Assembly (NCBI GenBank): GCA_004794655.1
Contig: SMMW01000584.1
Location: 6,330,001 to 6,394,000 of the forward strand
DNA from: Marisa cornuarietis
Taxonomy: Eukaryota; Mollusca; Gastropoda; Architaenioglossa; Ampullariidae
Length of the DNA stretch: 64,000 nucleotides
Direction of reading: 5' to 3'
In this document: in pieces, positions 24,050 through 34,835 of the stretch
How the letters are laid out: each line of letters opens with the position of its first letter
Numbering within the stretch: the stretch's first letter is position 1
Position numbers and translations under genes: made by a program
The notes under the pieces: model-generated
Told to the model about the DNA's origin: nothing
What the model saw: the letters and a program-made list of their open reading frames with translations, nothing else
Databases searched by the model: none

Positions 24050-25555
24050 GAGAGAGAGAGAGAAAGAAAGAGAAAGAAAGAGAAAGCCTTCCAGCTACAG
24101 CTTGGACTGTACCAGCGAACCTTTTGCTACACGTCGAACGCTTTAACCACTAGGATACGGCCTCCTCCTATGGAACGAAAACAAGCGGTTATAAACCTTA
24201 ACACCACGTTTAAAAAAACCGTGAATGCACTTTTCAAGGGTCACGAACGAAACCTAAGAGTGCAACTTTCTAGATGCTTATTTCAATGATATAAATTGAA
24301 GGAGTCGGACTCTGCGTACTCACGAAAGCAATGGACAGCAAATGAAAGTAGGATCCAATTGCAGCGGAATGTGATCTGTGCCTGTGCATTTTTGTTGTTT
24401 TTTTTGCACTTTTGATGCAAGATTGAGAATAGACGTGAGGAGCAGATTGGCTAACTGCTCTTATAACACACTTGCACCACTCCTGTGAATGGCTAAGATG
24501 CAATTACCACAGAGAAAGTGTTAGGCCATGTTTATGATACTTCCCGCCAAGAAAGATAATTTGGTTTGGAAGAAGCTAAACTCGAGTTAATGGGTAAATG
24601 GGATGGTCTCATTCTTTTGTTTCAAAGTCAAGCCTCTTTTTTAAGTAGTGTATCCTAAAGAGAAAAGAAGAAACATGCGTAGATGGATTTTATGCTTTCA
24701 TTCACACGCTCACTCTACATAACAGGCATATAAACGTAAATTAACAAAGTATCAGGCAAACTAATAAAGTTTAGAAGACAATAAATAAAGTAAATCAAAG
24801 TAAAAAAAAAAAATGAAATTCTCAAAACACATGGTCAAAGGAAGGTAATTGCTTGCCAGCAAAAGACTTGCAAAAGAAGGACAGGAAGGCTTTGACCAGT
24901 TTACACGCGCACGCACGTGCTTGCTTCTGTTCCGCAGCTTTCGCCGCTTTGCCTGGCTGCTGCCCACGCGGGGGTGACGGGGGTACACGCGGGGGGTGAG
25001 GTCATGTGGCAAGTGAGGAACGGCACTGGTCAAGTACTGGGAGGGGGGATGTCCAACGGTATCAACAGTCTCGCTGGGTAAGTATCCAAGTAACATTGTC
25101 TCCCTTTACCCTTTATACGCTGCTTAGGTTGGTCGGTCGAAATCGGTATGTGCAGGGCAGTATTATGGAAAATACAGTAAAGTATTATAATACAACGAAA
25201 CACCATATAATATGTACAATACATCAAGGCATTGTACATTGTGTACTACACAACAAAGTTCAATCGCGCAGGAAACCGCAGAGCACGTACAATAAAGTTT
25301 GGGGAAGCTGAAACGATGAAACTTTTTTCACGTGAAATTGTAAGAGCTTTATGCATTTTTTAAAAAGTCATTGTCATTTACGTGTTAGTAACTAACGCGT
25401 TTTCTAAGTCCTTGTCCTGTGTGTGTGAAGTAATTTTGCATTTTTCAAGTATTTGAAATCAAGGCGCCTAGCGTTCGCAATGAAAATGATTGTTGCTGAC
25501 GTTTCTGTACAGGTCTGGTCAGTACAGCATTGTAGCGGATATTCTGCGGACGTAA
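11660..25555 (+). CDS. Type II membrane protein with collagen, four Ig and LCCL domains
   Basis: No named family recognised. Fourteen exons join in phase: 11660-11839, 12297-12419, 13007-13043, 13530-13796, 14250-14510, 14718-15017, 15403-15521, 17137-17281, 17841-17964, 20561-20706, 21715-21790, 23925-23991, 24938-25077, 25513-25555. They encode 675 residues. The start is the first in-frame ATG. Residues 15-34 are a hydrophobic anchor without a preceding signal peptide, so type II topology is inferred. Residues 36-105 are heptad-like and contain RDKR (81-84), a furin-type site. Residues 108-186 are 26 unbroken Gly-X-Y triplets, followed by a Cys pair at 198-199. Four Ig domains follow (about 204-290, 291-389, 390-477, 478-567), each with Cys, Trp and a YxC-type motif (YQC, YLC, YVC, YVC). 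Exons 11-14 form an LCCL domain with CPGGC and AAAHAGV. A shed or surface adhesion or recognition role is inference. A shorter donor at 13728 would drop the Cys pair in frame. Confidence 0.88.
15004..15094 (+). repeat. 24-bp tandem repeat spanning the exon 6 splice donor
   Basis: Three copies exactly 24 bp apart, plus a degenerate fourth. Each has cttacg, then a few bases, then a GTAA donor (15018, 15042, 15066). The first copy contains the last 14 coding bases of exon 6 of the collagen-Ig-LCCL gene. All three donors are in phase 1 and in frame. Confidence 0.85.
19804..20078 (-). mobile_element. SINE-like insertion with 11-bp target-site duplication
   Basis: The flanks 19793-19803 and 20079-20089 are identical (atgctccgtag), a target-site duplication. 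Read on the minus strand from 20078, the element begins with a tRNA-like head (GGCCAAGTGGTTAGAGCGC is the A-box region). It then has about 200 bp of body and ends in repeats of ggtaaa type at 19804-19820. It lies in intron 9 of the collagen-Ig-LCCL gene and disrupts no exon. Confidence 0.8.
20700..21110 (+). repeat. Degenerate tandem array starting at the exon 10 splice donor
   Basis: Repeated blocks of the form ttatcg-gtatgt, then t/c-rich bases, then ttcattgttcatg, about 45-60 bp apart. They start at the exon 10 end (donor at 20707) and fade by 21110. The second copy at 20755 keeps a perfect ATCG|GTATGT donor, 48 bp downstream and in frame. Confidence 0.7.
22583..22680. repeat. Dispersed repeat, copy 1
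   Basis: It shares gtttaggctt, aactgaaaatttaaa.aat and at.gattg in order with 27536-27630. It lies in intron 11 of the collagen-Ig-LCCL gene. An unclassified old interspersed repeat. Confidence 0.5.
23227..23370. repeat. Degenerate tandem repeat around a cacagatat core
   Basis: Variants of aatctaatccacagatatgtttt, tcacagatattctg and tcacagatatattcta recur about every 40-50 bp. They lie in intron 11 of the collagen-Ig-LCCL gene. Confidence 0.45.
23565..23772. repeat. Compound CT/CA microsatellite, two long (CA)n tracts
   Basis: A (TC)n run leads into (CA)n at 23586-23640, and a second (CA)n follows at 23720-23771. The open frames through it (His-Thr or Val-Cys repeats) are artefacts of the dinucleotide repeat. 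Confidence 0.98.
24006..24087. repeat. (TG)n-(GA)n microsatellite
   Basis: (TG)n to about 24050 passes into GA/GAAA-rich sequence, directly downstream of exon 12 of the collagen-Ig-LCCL gene. Confidence 0.97.
24095..24170 (-). repeat. tRNA-like SINE head fragment
   Basis: On the minus strand there is an A-box-like CCTAGTGGTTAAAGCG followed about 30 bases later by a B-box-like AGGTTCGCTGGTACAGTCC. No cloverleaf or flanking duplication was found. It lies in intron 12 of the collagen-Ig-LCCL gene, just after a TG/GA microsatellite. Confidence 0.4.
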
Positions 25556-25566
25556 CCACGGCAACA

Positions 25567-26111
25567 GACTGGAACACACAGGTCACTACAGACTGGAACA
25601 CGCAGGTCACTACAGACTAGAACACACAGCTAGGTCACTACAGACTAGAAGACGCAGGTCACTACAGACTCACTACAGACTGGAACACACAGGTCACTAC
25701 AGACTGGAACACACAGGTCACTACAGACTGGAACACACAGGTCACTACAGACTAGAAGACGCAGGTCACTACAGACTCACTACAGACTGGAACACACAGG
25801 TCACTACAGACTGGAACACACAGGTCACTACAGACTGGAACACAGCTAGGTCACTACAGACTGGAACACAGCTAGGTCACTACAGACTGGAACACACAGG
25901 TCACTACAGACTGGAACACAGCTAGGTCACTACAGACTGGAACACACAGGTCACTACAGACTGGAACACACAGGTCACTACAGACTGGAACACACAGGTC
26001 ACTACAGACTGGAACACACAGGTCACTACAGACTGGAACACACAGGTCACTACAGACTGGAACACACAGGTCACTACAGACTGGAACACACAGCTAGGTC
26101 ACTACAGACTG
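25567..26111. repeat. 24-bp minisatellite beginning 12 bp after a stop codon
   Basis: About 22 copies of a 24-bp unit with the core gactggaacacacag and ggtcactaca. Some units read gactagaagacgcag, and some carry a 4-5 bp insertion giving agctaggtcac. A larger block (gaagacgcag unit, then a short actcactacagactgg unit) occurs twice, pointing to higher-order duplication. It lies in the presumed 3' untranslated region of the collagen-Ig-LCCL gene, whose TAA is at 25553-25555. Confidence 0.95.
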
Positions 26112-26454
26112 ATAGAAAAGCATGCACTAACCCATAGAGGTCTTTGTTTGGTGCTTCAGTGTCAAACTGAATGAACTGATGTGACCACGAATATTTCGCA
26201 ACAGGCGCTAAAGTATTAGTTCATTTGATCGTCAAATATCATGGCATCTTCTCTCGTTTTGCGGAATGTTTTGGAATGATGTATCGCCCAGACTGGCGTT
26301 TTTGTATGAGGAAGTAAGATGTGCCGTGTCCGGAAAGTCATGTGCGTGCGATGCCGAATGGTCAGTGTGTCACGATGTAGCCATGTGGTCAAGTTTCAGC
26401 CACGGGACCACGCGCTGCTGCGTGCTTGTCGCGTGCTGCAGACGCACGACGCTT

Positions 26455-26545
26455 AATGAGCTGTGACGTATTCGTGTGATGATGAGCTGTGGGACGTGTT
26501 CGTGTGATAATGAGCTCTGTGTGACGTGTTCATGTGACGATGCTG
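26455..26545. repeat. Three-copy tandem repeat, about 30-bp unit
   Basis: The phrase atgagctgtg-gacgt(a/g)ttcgtgtgat recurs three times with small changes, downstream of the minisatellite at 25567-26111. No coding signal. Confidence 0.7.
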
Positions 26546-27272
26546 AATGGGTGAGCATGGCGTGTGACGAGAAGAACGTTTTTCTTGCTGGCTAGGTGAC
26601 CAGCAACGTCATAGACGCTATCTTTACGTAAAGCGACGGTGACATGACGTAGTGCTGGCATGAAAAAAACCACAGGCCGTGTACAAAATATGTTTCTGTT
26701 TGCATCCCCAAGCAGACCCCAATTTAGCATCAAACCTATCGTCATTAAATCACGCAGACTTCCTAATGACGGAAAAAGAGTCGCATCGCTTAGTTAAGAG
26801 TACGTTTTATTCAAGCACACATTTCTGTGATAAAACAACCATGATTCATACAAAACATAAAAAATCCTTTTTTAAACTATAAAAGGTTATATTGCCAAAT
26901 ATGCCACCAGACATCATCTCGACAGAAATCACACATATATCATATCATCAGATGATTTTAATATGTAAGCCGTACTTTGATCTGTTTCTATAAAGACAGC
27001 TGGTACCATCATAGATGGAGATGTCTGTCTATATATATATATCGTTTTGAACTACTGCTATAAAAACAGTTGGTGCCGCGTAAGATGGGAGCTAACTCCT
27101 GTATTAATCCCTCAACCTTTCGTTTTCTCGTTCGCTTTTCCAAGTATCTCCTTCTTTCCGTCACTTTCTCTTTCTTTCTGTTGTCAGTGTGCCCAGACGG
27201 AGTCTATTAATAGAGAAAGGTGTCTTGAACGGGAAGAGGGTCAAGGAAATTCTTGTGCAAATCACTGTCTTG

Positions 27273-27278
27273 AATAAA
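27273..27278 (+). terminator. Candidate poly(A) signal AATAAA for the collagen-Ig-LCCL gene
   Basis: It is the first canonical AATAAA I see downstream of the stop at 25555. If used, the 3' untranslated region would be about 1.7 kb and include the whole minisatellite. A variant signal nearer the stop is equally possible. Confidence 0.3.
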
Positions 27279-27535
27279 ATCTGTGAAACCAGTTCTGTGT
27301 ATTACAGAAACTCACTAATCGAGTAAAAACTGTTGATTCTTCCCGATCCACTTTTTCTTGTAATAAATTTACTTGAAAGAAGTACACGAAGTAGAAATTT
27401 TGAAAAATTATGATTGCAATATACAAGCATGAGGGAAAACAGATAATCTGCATTTATTTGTTTTAGCGACGAATGTAAAAGGTTAATCTGGTCAAGCATA
27501 TATACATACATCTGCTGCCCTTTCATCTATAATTT

Positions 27536-27630
27536 TGAAATAATTATAAGTTTAGGCTTTTCTGTGTTTTGCCAACTGAAAATTTAAATAATGTATCCAA
27601 ACTAATATAATGCCAGTGACGATTGCCACT
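27536..27630. repeat. Dispersed repeat, copy 2
   Basis: Partner of 22583-22680, in the same orientation, in the region downstream of the collagen-Ig-LCCL gene. No flanking duplications were identified. Confidence 0.5.
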
Positions 27631-30600
27631 GTTTGATTAGCAAGCACGCACGCAGACGTGGAACGTTTCCAAAGCCTTAAAATCAAATTATAAAAATTCT
27701 TATCTTCGTTATCCAGTATAAATTATTAGATACTGCACCACATGTTGCAGAGTCATTAACAATTTTATGGAGAGTGCTAGTGGAGGACTAAGTTTCCCGA
27801 AGTCAAATTTTTAAAACGTTTCAGACATCAATAATGCTGCAAGAAAAATGAATTGGGCTTGCCAAAATATTCATTGAGCATGACTGGGCAGTTTCACAGC
27901 ACAATGCAAGGAAAGTAATGTTTTATGCCTCATTGTTTGATGATGAGAACATAAACGATAACGACAATACCAATGTTATAAATCTCGGCGAGCAAATATA
28001 CTCGGAAAGTGGGCTCAGATAAAAAAAACAGCAACAAAACAATCAACAAAACAAGTGCTAGTTACAAGAACAAAATGAGGACAAGGTTGTGCATGTATGG
28101 ATAAATCCGCGCAAAGACATTAATTGTTGAATGTGTTGTAATTGATTTACGTGTTGGCAAGGAGGTGGGGGTAGGGCCACGTTACTTCCCTTTCGCTCAG
28201 GGCACAACAGAGCCCAGCACCTGCCTTGTCCCCAAGCCACGATAGATAAAAAGATCACCCAAATACAAGAACCTAACGCAGAATATACAGCACTGTGTGC
28301 AAAGAGAGAGAGAGAAAGTATGTGTGTATTATTTACATTATACAATTCAAAATCTATGTTAAAAAGCGATGACACGAAACGTAAGATGTCCAGGTAGTAA
28401 GTAGAAAGGCCAAATATCATCAGCAGGTATCGTATCGTAGTGTAGCAGACGTAATATTAATATAGAGCAACAGAACTGAGTAACGTCCTTTAGAGTTGTC
28501 ATCGTAACCAAACATTGGGGTGTTGTCGTCAAGGAGGACAGCACATCTGATGTCAGGTCCTTGCTGGGGGGGGGGACAGTGAAGTCTTCCTTCTCTGTGA
28601 ACTTTGAGTTCGCGTTTATCTGTGCTTCGAGCACATATGAATGAGAATTCTACAGCAAGTATACTACTGAAATAAAAACAAAGCTTACGAAGTCCGGAAA
28701 AGATTACACGTACTCTACAGAGCGAGAGGTTGCGGTGATTTCTCAGAACACGTCTTGGTAACGCATTGAATAGTCTACAGCAATTTCTTTGCCTGTGAAA
28801 TCTGGAGAATAAACTTATATGAAGCAGTATGGACATGGCTTGATCAATGACTGAAGAAAGATTGTTAAAATGATATTTAGTCTGCGCGAGAAGGATGCTG
28901 ATGCTGTAGATACAGTGGTGGTCACAGTTATTCTTTTCTTTTGCAGCTGACAGCTTTAAGAAACTCCTTTAATTAATATAATCCCCTCACAATTAATAAG
29001 AAATCAGGCTTACTAGCCGAAATTTGCAGCAACTCATTGTTATAAACAGGGAACAAGCAGACGTCTTCAAACTTGACCACGAGACGATGTCGACAGCGAT
29101 GTACCCAGTTAGTGACACGGGCTCCGCTGGTTAGACACTAAGAATGAACGGAGGGTGTCAAAGAGCGGCGTCGGTCAGCGGACTTTGTGTTCACACGTGC
29201 GCTCGTGCAGCCTGCAGTCACAATCTCGGTCACAGCGCTGCTTCCTGCGTCTCGCCACATCTGCACGACTGCCATTGTTCTGCACGAGCAGCAGCACCCT
29301 CCTGCGGTGATGTGTTTATCCTGGCAAAGTCTGTCAAGCAAAAGAAGTGAATGTGAATTTTTGCCTGGAAGCAAGACATAGATCTTAAGCGGATAGTGTA
29401 GTATTACGTTAGGAAGCGGTCTCAGTGTGTTCTTCATTTTCCCGCCGACTTAAGATCCGGGGCAAGTTACTCTGGAATTTTTTTTTTTTTTTTTTGGTTG
29501 GTGCTGCTTGTGCAGTGTGTGTGTGTGTGTGTGGGGCTTATGTGTGTGCATGTGCGTGCGCGCGCGTGTTCAAAGAAACTGGAGGCGAACTCGTGGACAA
29601 GGTGGTAGGAAACGGTGCGAATTGTTGAAAGGGGGTCGTAGTAGGGGTGTGGTGGATGTGAAAGTATGCGGGAAAGGACTGGCACCATTGCCGGCTGCTG
29701 CAAGTGCTCTTTCAACTTGCTTCGACAACATCGGTTGACGTCACAAGAAAACTAGCGCTTTGTCTGTGTCTGGAACGATTGCCACCGTTATTCACACATG
29801 ATCCTTTAGGTCTGGCCCTAAGATTCACCTTTTCCGGGAATATTTTTAAGTAGATGCTGGCTTTCTCTTTTCTCTTTTCCTACTTTCCTGTGTGCATGTG
29901 TGTCTGTTTTTGTGTGTGTAAATGTGTGCTGTGTGTGCATGTATGTGTGTGAGGGATACATTGTTTACGTCAAAGCGAACTGTGCTTGATGCCGCCAGGG
30001 AAATGCGCTATAGAAATGCCTTTCTTCTTGCACTACTACTTCGCAAAAGTTCTTCACGCGTTATTTCTGCTCCCGTTTTCTTTATTCTATCTTTATCCAT
30101 TCCTTCCTCTTTCTTTCTTCTTTCCTTACTTCCTTCAGTCTATCTTTATTTATTTCTTCCTTCAGCCTAGCTTTATTTATTTCTTCCATCATTCTTACGG
30201 TCCAAACATATTCAGAGAGACACAGGCCACAGAATGTTCCGTAGGGTGTCAGCAATCTGAAGGGAACAAACTCAAGGACGACAATTAAAGGAGTTTAGTC
30301 ATCTTACTCTTCGAAGAGTGTTGTTGTTGATTGTAGGAGGTCAACAATACTAACTTTCAATCATGATCAAACCACTAGAATACGAACATCTTGTTTCTTG
30401 GAATTTGTTCCATGTTGCTTGTCAAGTTTAGTTTATTCGAGCGAACAGGTTGCAAAAGTAGCAGAGTTCACCAGCATTCGCCATATATATATATAGGTAC
30501 CGCTTGTCTCCCTAGTGGAATAGAGGGCACACATTATTTCACAAGAGAGTTGTTTTCGGTTGTTTTTTTTTTTTGTCCTCCCATCTGTAATTGTGTCTTG

Positions 30601-31603
30601 AGCTGGAAACCGCTATCCGCCTTTTCGTAATTAAATGCGTGAAGGATATTATGTGCTGAGGGTGTGTCGCTTTAAACTAGTCCGGCTTATGTGCGGTCTC
30701 TGCTGTCAGCACGGCTGAGACATAGAAAATGTATTTCCTTTGCATACTGATGTTGTTTACAGTCTGTCCTGAATATTTTGTTCAGAAGGCAGCCAGTCTA
30801 AAAAAAGTTGCCCAAAATGAGGAGAGCTTACAAGTATTTACTAACAAAAAATAGAAGCTGGATAATGTCACACCCAAGAATGTGCCTGCCGTAGAGTTAC
30901 AATAAAGCCAATCAAATTAAATAAAGATAAAAATAGAAATCAAGAGCATGAAACAGATATCATATGTGCAATCAAGTAAAAATGTTACATATAAAAAAAT
31001 AAAGCAATTCAAGTTGACGAAAAATTGTCTTGGGTTTATTTGGACCCTTTTTACCTTCCTATTTAACATCTCTTCCCCAATATTTGATTAATTAAGCATG
31101 ACTATGTAGTGTTTCCGAACAAGGCTACGTGGTTTTAAAGGAATTTAATTTTGATTTTTTTTGTTTTTGCCATACTGCGCACAAATGTGATTCAACAACA
31201 TTCTTTTTTAAAAGTTTACAGCTTACATTTGTCACTTATCGTCTGGACATTTGCGCGTTCTTTTTTTCTCATGCAAAACAACTCTGCCTTCTTTTCACGC
31301 CTGTATACATTTAATTAAATCAGTAAGCATGGCAAAAATACCTAAAAGAAATTCTAAGATACAAAATAATCTAATTATCAAATAGTATAAAAGAAAGTTT
31401 GTTGTCTTAGTTTGATTGATAACAAAGAATACTAGTAAAGTTTATTCTCCGCATAAAGTCACTTTTCGATGCTTACACTGGATAATGTTCTTAAATTGCA
31501 GTCACTGGAAAAACTGATGATTCGATGAGTATATATATATATAAATGAACTACATAAATTCTCCACACATAAATATCTCACACCACAAACGTTTTACTTA
31601 AAA

Positions 31604-31780
31604 TGGTGCTGTCTCTCGGGACGAGCTACCCAACCTCACAACACAAACGCTGCCTCTCGGGCCAGAGGTTTCACTTAAAATGGCGCTGCCTCTTGGGGAT
31701 GAGTGACTCAATCTTCTCTTTATTGACGCCGTCTCTGGGGATCAGGTGTTACACACAAGGGGCTGCCTCTTGGGGACGAG
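31604..31780. repeat. Five-copy degenerate repeat with gctgcctctcggg core
   Basis: The cores g(c)tg(t/c)ctct(c/t)gggg start at 31608, 31649, 31685, 31728 and 31762, 34-43 bp apart. Weaker matches occur near 32020-32065. It lies between genes 2 and 3. Confidence 0.65.
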
Positions 31781-32565
31781 CGACAACAATACTCCTGGCC
31801 AAATTCTCCAGGGTACAAATAATTCCAGCTAACTCCAGCTAACTGCGCCTATAACAAAATTACAACAAAACAAAATTACTACTACATATCTATATCTTTC
31901 TTTAAAAAAAAACGTACAGGAAAAAAATCAACTTATGTAAACAAATCCGAGATACTAAAAAAAAAAAATATATATCACAACAACGCACCTTTCTCGGAAG
32001 ATGCAGCCTTCACTCCCCCACACGCAGTGTCTCTCGGCACTTGCCGTGTCTCTCTGGGAAGTGAAACGCTGGGCAGCAACAGTTAATTAAATACTCTTTC
32101 CCCTTTCTTTTCTCACTGTCTAAAAAAAAATAATAATAACCCTATGACTCAGGCGCCAGGTGCGACTTGGCCACCCACGCTGTACTGACTGTTAACTTTC
32201 ATGTCACCCCTCTGCGACAACATTCTGTGGCAGATTTGCTGGCTCACCAGTGAATATGGACGGAGACAAGCAATATTTGTCAAACAATAGGGATAACCGT
32301 GACACAAACTGTAAATATGACAAGAAAAAATGTGCGCTGCTAAAAGCTACCTTGATTGACAGCAACATTTGAAATGCTTGGTACCAGTTAATCTACATAC
32401 GAAACGGTAATTCGTTTAACACAATCATATTAAAGGCGTGTGCTTTTCATTCTCATCAATACTTTGAAGGACCCAGCGCGCTTTAATGAGAATGCGAACA
32501 ATCAAATTTGATCGTCTAAATATTCACATAAAGACAAAGTTCATTACCGCCCTGTTCATCATCTG

Positions 32566-32778
32566 CATAATAAAACAAGCTGTGGACGACAATTTATGTG
32601 CGTATGGCGATCAGGTTTTGATGGCAGCGAAGAGACTAGGACTAAATCAGCATTAACGAGACAAGACGCAAACAGCTTTTTAAAGTATATCGTCTTCATA
32701 ACAAAACAAGCTGTGGTCGACAAATCACTTGGCGGTCAGGTTTTGCTTGCAGTGTAGAGACTGGACAAGGACTAAATG
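32566..32778. repeat. Two-copy tandem duplication, about 130-bp unit
   Basis: 32566-32648 and 32696-32778 share ordered matches: aaaacaagctgtgg, cgacaa, ggcg.tcaggttttg, agagact and ggactaaat. No open frame is conserved between the copies. Confidence 0.7.
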
Positions 32779-34647
32779 AAACAGTGCGCGCTAGACTAGA
32801 GTGTGGGGTGTGAAAGTGTGTTAAAGTTAGTGTTTATAGGTGTTTCTAAACCAACCAAAAGGCAGCGGGAAATTAACTACCCTGGTCAAAGGGGAAGGGA
32901 TTGAGTTGAAAAAGCAAAGGCAGGGTGACTGTCCACCGCCGAAGTCTCCAAACGGGTCTGGAGGTCAGTTTTGCCCATCACCCGGTCCGCATTGCTATGT
33001 GACGGGTGTGTGTATATTCCAGCAGAAGAAGGCCAACATTGGGCAGCGATGAATATTTCACACTCCACTCGCTCCATTCTTCCCCTGACACCACCATGAG
33101 CAAGTTATGAGCCTCCCTGTTCGCGCCAGAGCAGTTTTAAAATGTTCTTGTGATATTTCATTGTATTTTGTCGGCTGGAGTATTAGTGTGTGACGGGTGC
33201 TAAAACTGTATCATAGTGTTTTGTCCACACGGAACTTCGATCTGTGTAGACTAGTGTAGTTGTATGTCTGGCGATGGAGAAGTAGGAGGAGACTAGTGAT
33301 CACACTTCTGTTCCCAGCCCCTCTACCCCGCCGACTCATCTCACTACCTCCTTAGACCTGGGAATAGTATATTGCAAACAAAATTCGATTTCTCCATGTG
33401 TAATACTTTGGTATTCTTTCCCCAGAAATTTTTTAATAAGGAAAAGAAAGCGAAAAAAAAACTACTGACCCTGTCCACTCCCCTGGGCCCGGGTACACAA
33501 GCCCTCCCTGACCCCCCCTCTTCCCCTCGTCAGGCCTGGTAAAAATTGACCCAAAACATGTATGTCGTGACACCCTCCGAGGATGATGGAAATCTGCCAT
33601 CCCCCACAAAAATAGTTGAATCCAGACGATATTTCAGACAAACAAATGGTGGTTTCCATTCTCTGCTCTCCATTTACGTTCATAGTTAGGTCGTGAAGCT
33701 GACTCGGAGGTATTGACATGTAGACAAAATAGAAAACACACGTCCCTCCCCAGGCCCGAGAGAACACACACACACGCACCTAGGGCGGGGAAGTAAACTG
33801 AGACCTTAGACTGACCTGAGATTTAAGGTCGGGGAAAAATGTTGAAAACACCAAGAGCTTAATCACAACTAATGTTAACGCTGAATCTGTACTTAATTTC
33901 CGAGAATCACAAATGTTTGTAGGAGGAAGTGAGCTTCACCCCCTGAAGGCATACGTACAAAATATGGGACACACACACACACACACACACAATGCACGCC
34001 GACACTCAGTCACAAAGAAAGAAAGTTAACGTCAATTTGAAGACACCCGACGAGGTTAGTCTGAGTGCAAAAACTGGTAAATATCAAGATCACGTTCATT
34101 CTATTTATGCCTGTGAGAGTACGTGTCTGAGAAAGAGTTGATTGTGTGTGTGTGTGGGGGGGGCGCGCACGGGTGTGTGTGTGTGTGTGTCCGTCCGTGT
34201 GTGTGTGTGTGTGCTTACGTGCGAGTATTTTCACCCATGTGTGCATGTAGGTGCATGCGTGTGAAAGTGTGTGTGTGTGTGTGTGTGGCCGCACGCGCAT
34301 GTGTGGTCTTGCCGTCGACACGTGCTTCATGTCTCTGCTTCCTTTCCCGTTCCTCCGCCCCACTAATGTTCATGAGGTCACACTGACAGGCGCGTGCTGT
34401 CGGCACCTTGTAAGAAAAGATTGGCGGAAACTACTCCTACGTACCTGTCATAAATGACAAACACTGCTGTGAATGAGTCAGCTTCTCAACAGACTTAAAC
34501 TACCTGAGTGTGTTTTCTGTGCGAAGTCAAGTGGGTCACAATAACAGGTGAGGAATTCTTTTGCAACTGTGTTTTCGAAGTCCACATTTTTGCTCTACAC
34601 TCCGCAACATTCACAATGCCACCATCAGTATTATATAAGGGGAAGTG

Positions 34648-34715
34648 GATAGCAGAATGGTTAGACTAGAGCATCAGTATCCGAGGTGAACTCACGGATT
34701 TGACCTCTTTTTTTA
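34648..34715 (+). repeat. Possible tRNA-like SINE head fragment
   Basis: GCAGAATGGTTAGACTAG resembles an RNA polymerase III A box. A weak B-box-like cggatttgacctc follows about 35 bases on, then a T run. Only the head shape supports this; no body or flanking duplication is visible. Confidence 0.3.
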
Positions 34716-34767
34716 AGCGAAATGACTTATATTTAAGCCAAGTTTCAACAACCAGTTTTACTATACT

Positions 34768-34835
34768 ACATACAGACAAATATACTATATACTATATACA
34801 GACAAATATACTATATACTATATACAGACAAATAT
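34768..34835. repeat. 26-bp tandem repeat, AT-rich
   Basis: Two to three copies of a unit made of cagacaaatata and ctatatactatata. Confidence 0.85.

Noticed and set aside
25567..26111. Regular repeats resembling a CRISPR array
   Set aside because: Units are contiguous without unique spacers, in an intron-bearing animal genome; it is a minisatellite.
28420..28836. 138-codon minus-strand open frame
   Set aside because: No motif or family resemblance I can defend, and nothing joins to it by splicing.
29144..29350. Short Cys-rich open frame (9 Cys), toxin- or peptide-like at first sight
   Set aside because: No signal peptide or regular cysteine framework; lies in a locally GC-rich stretch that favours Cys/Ala codons.
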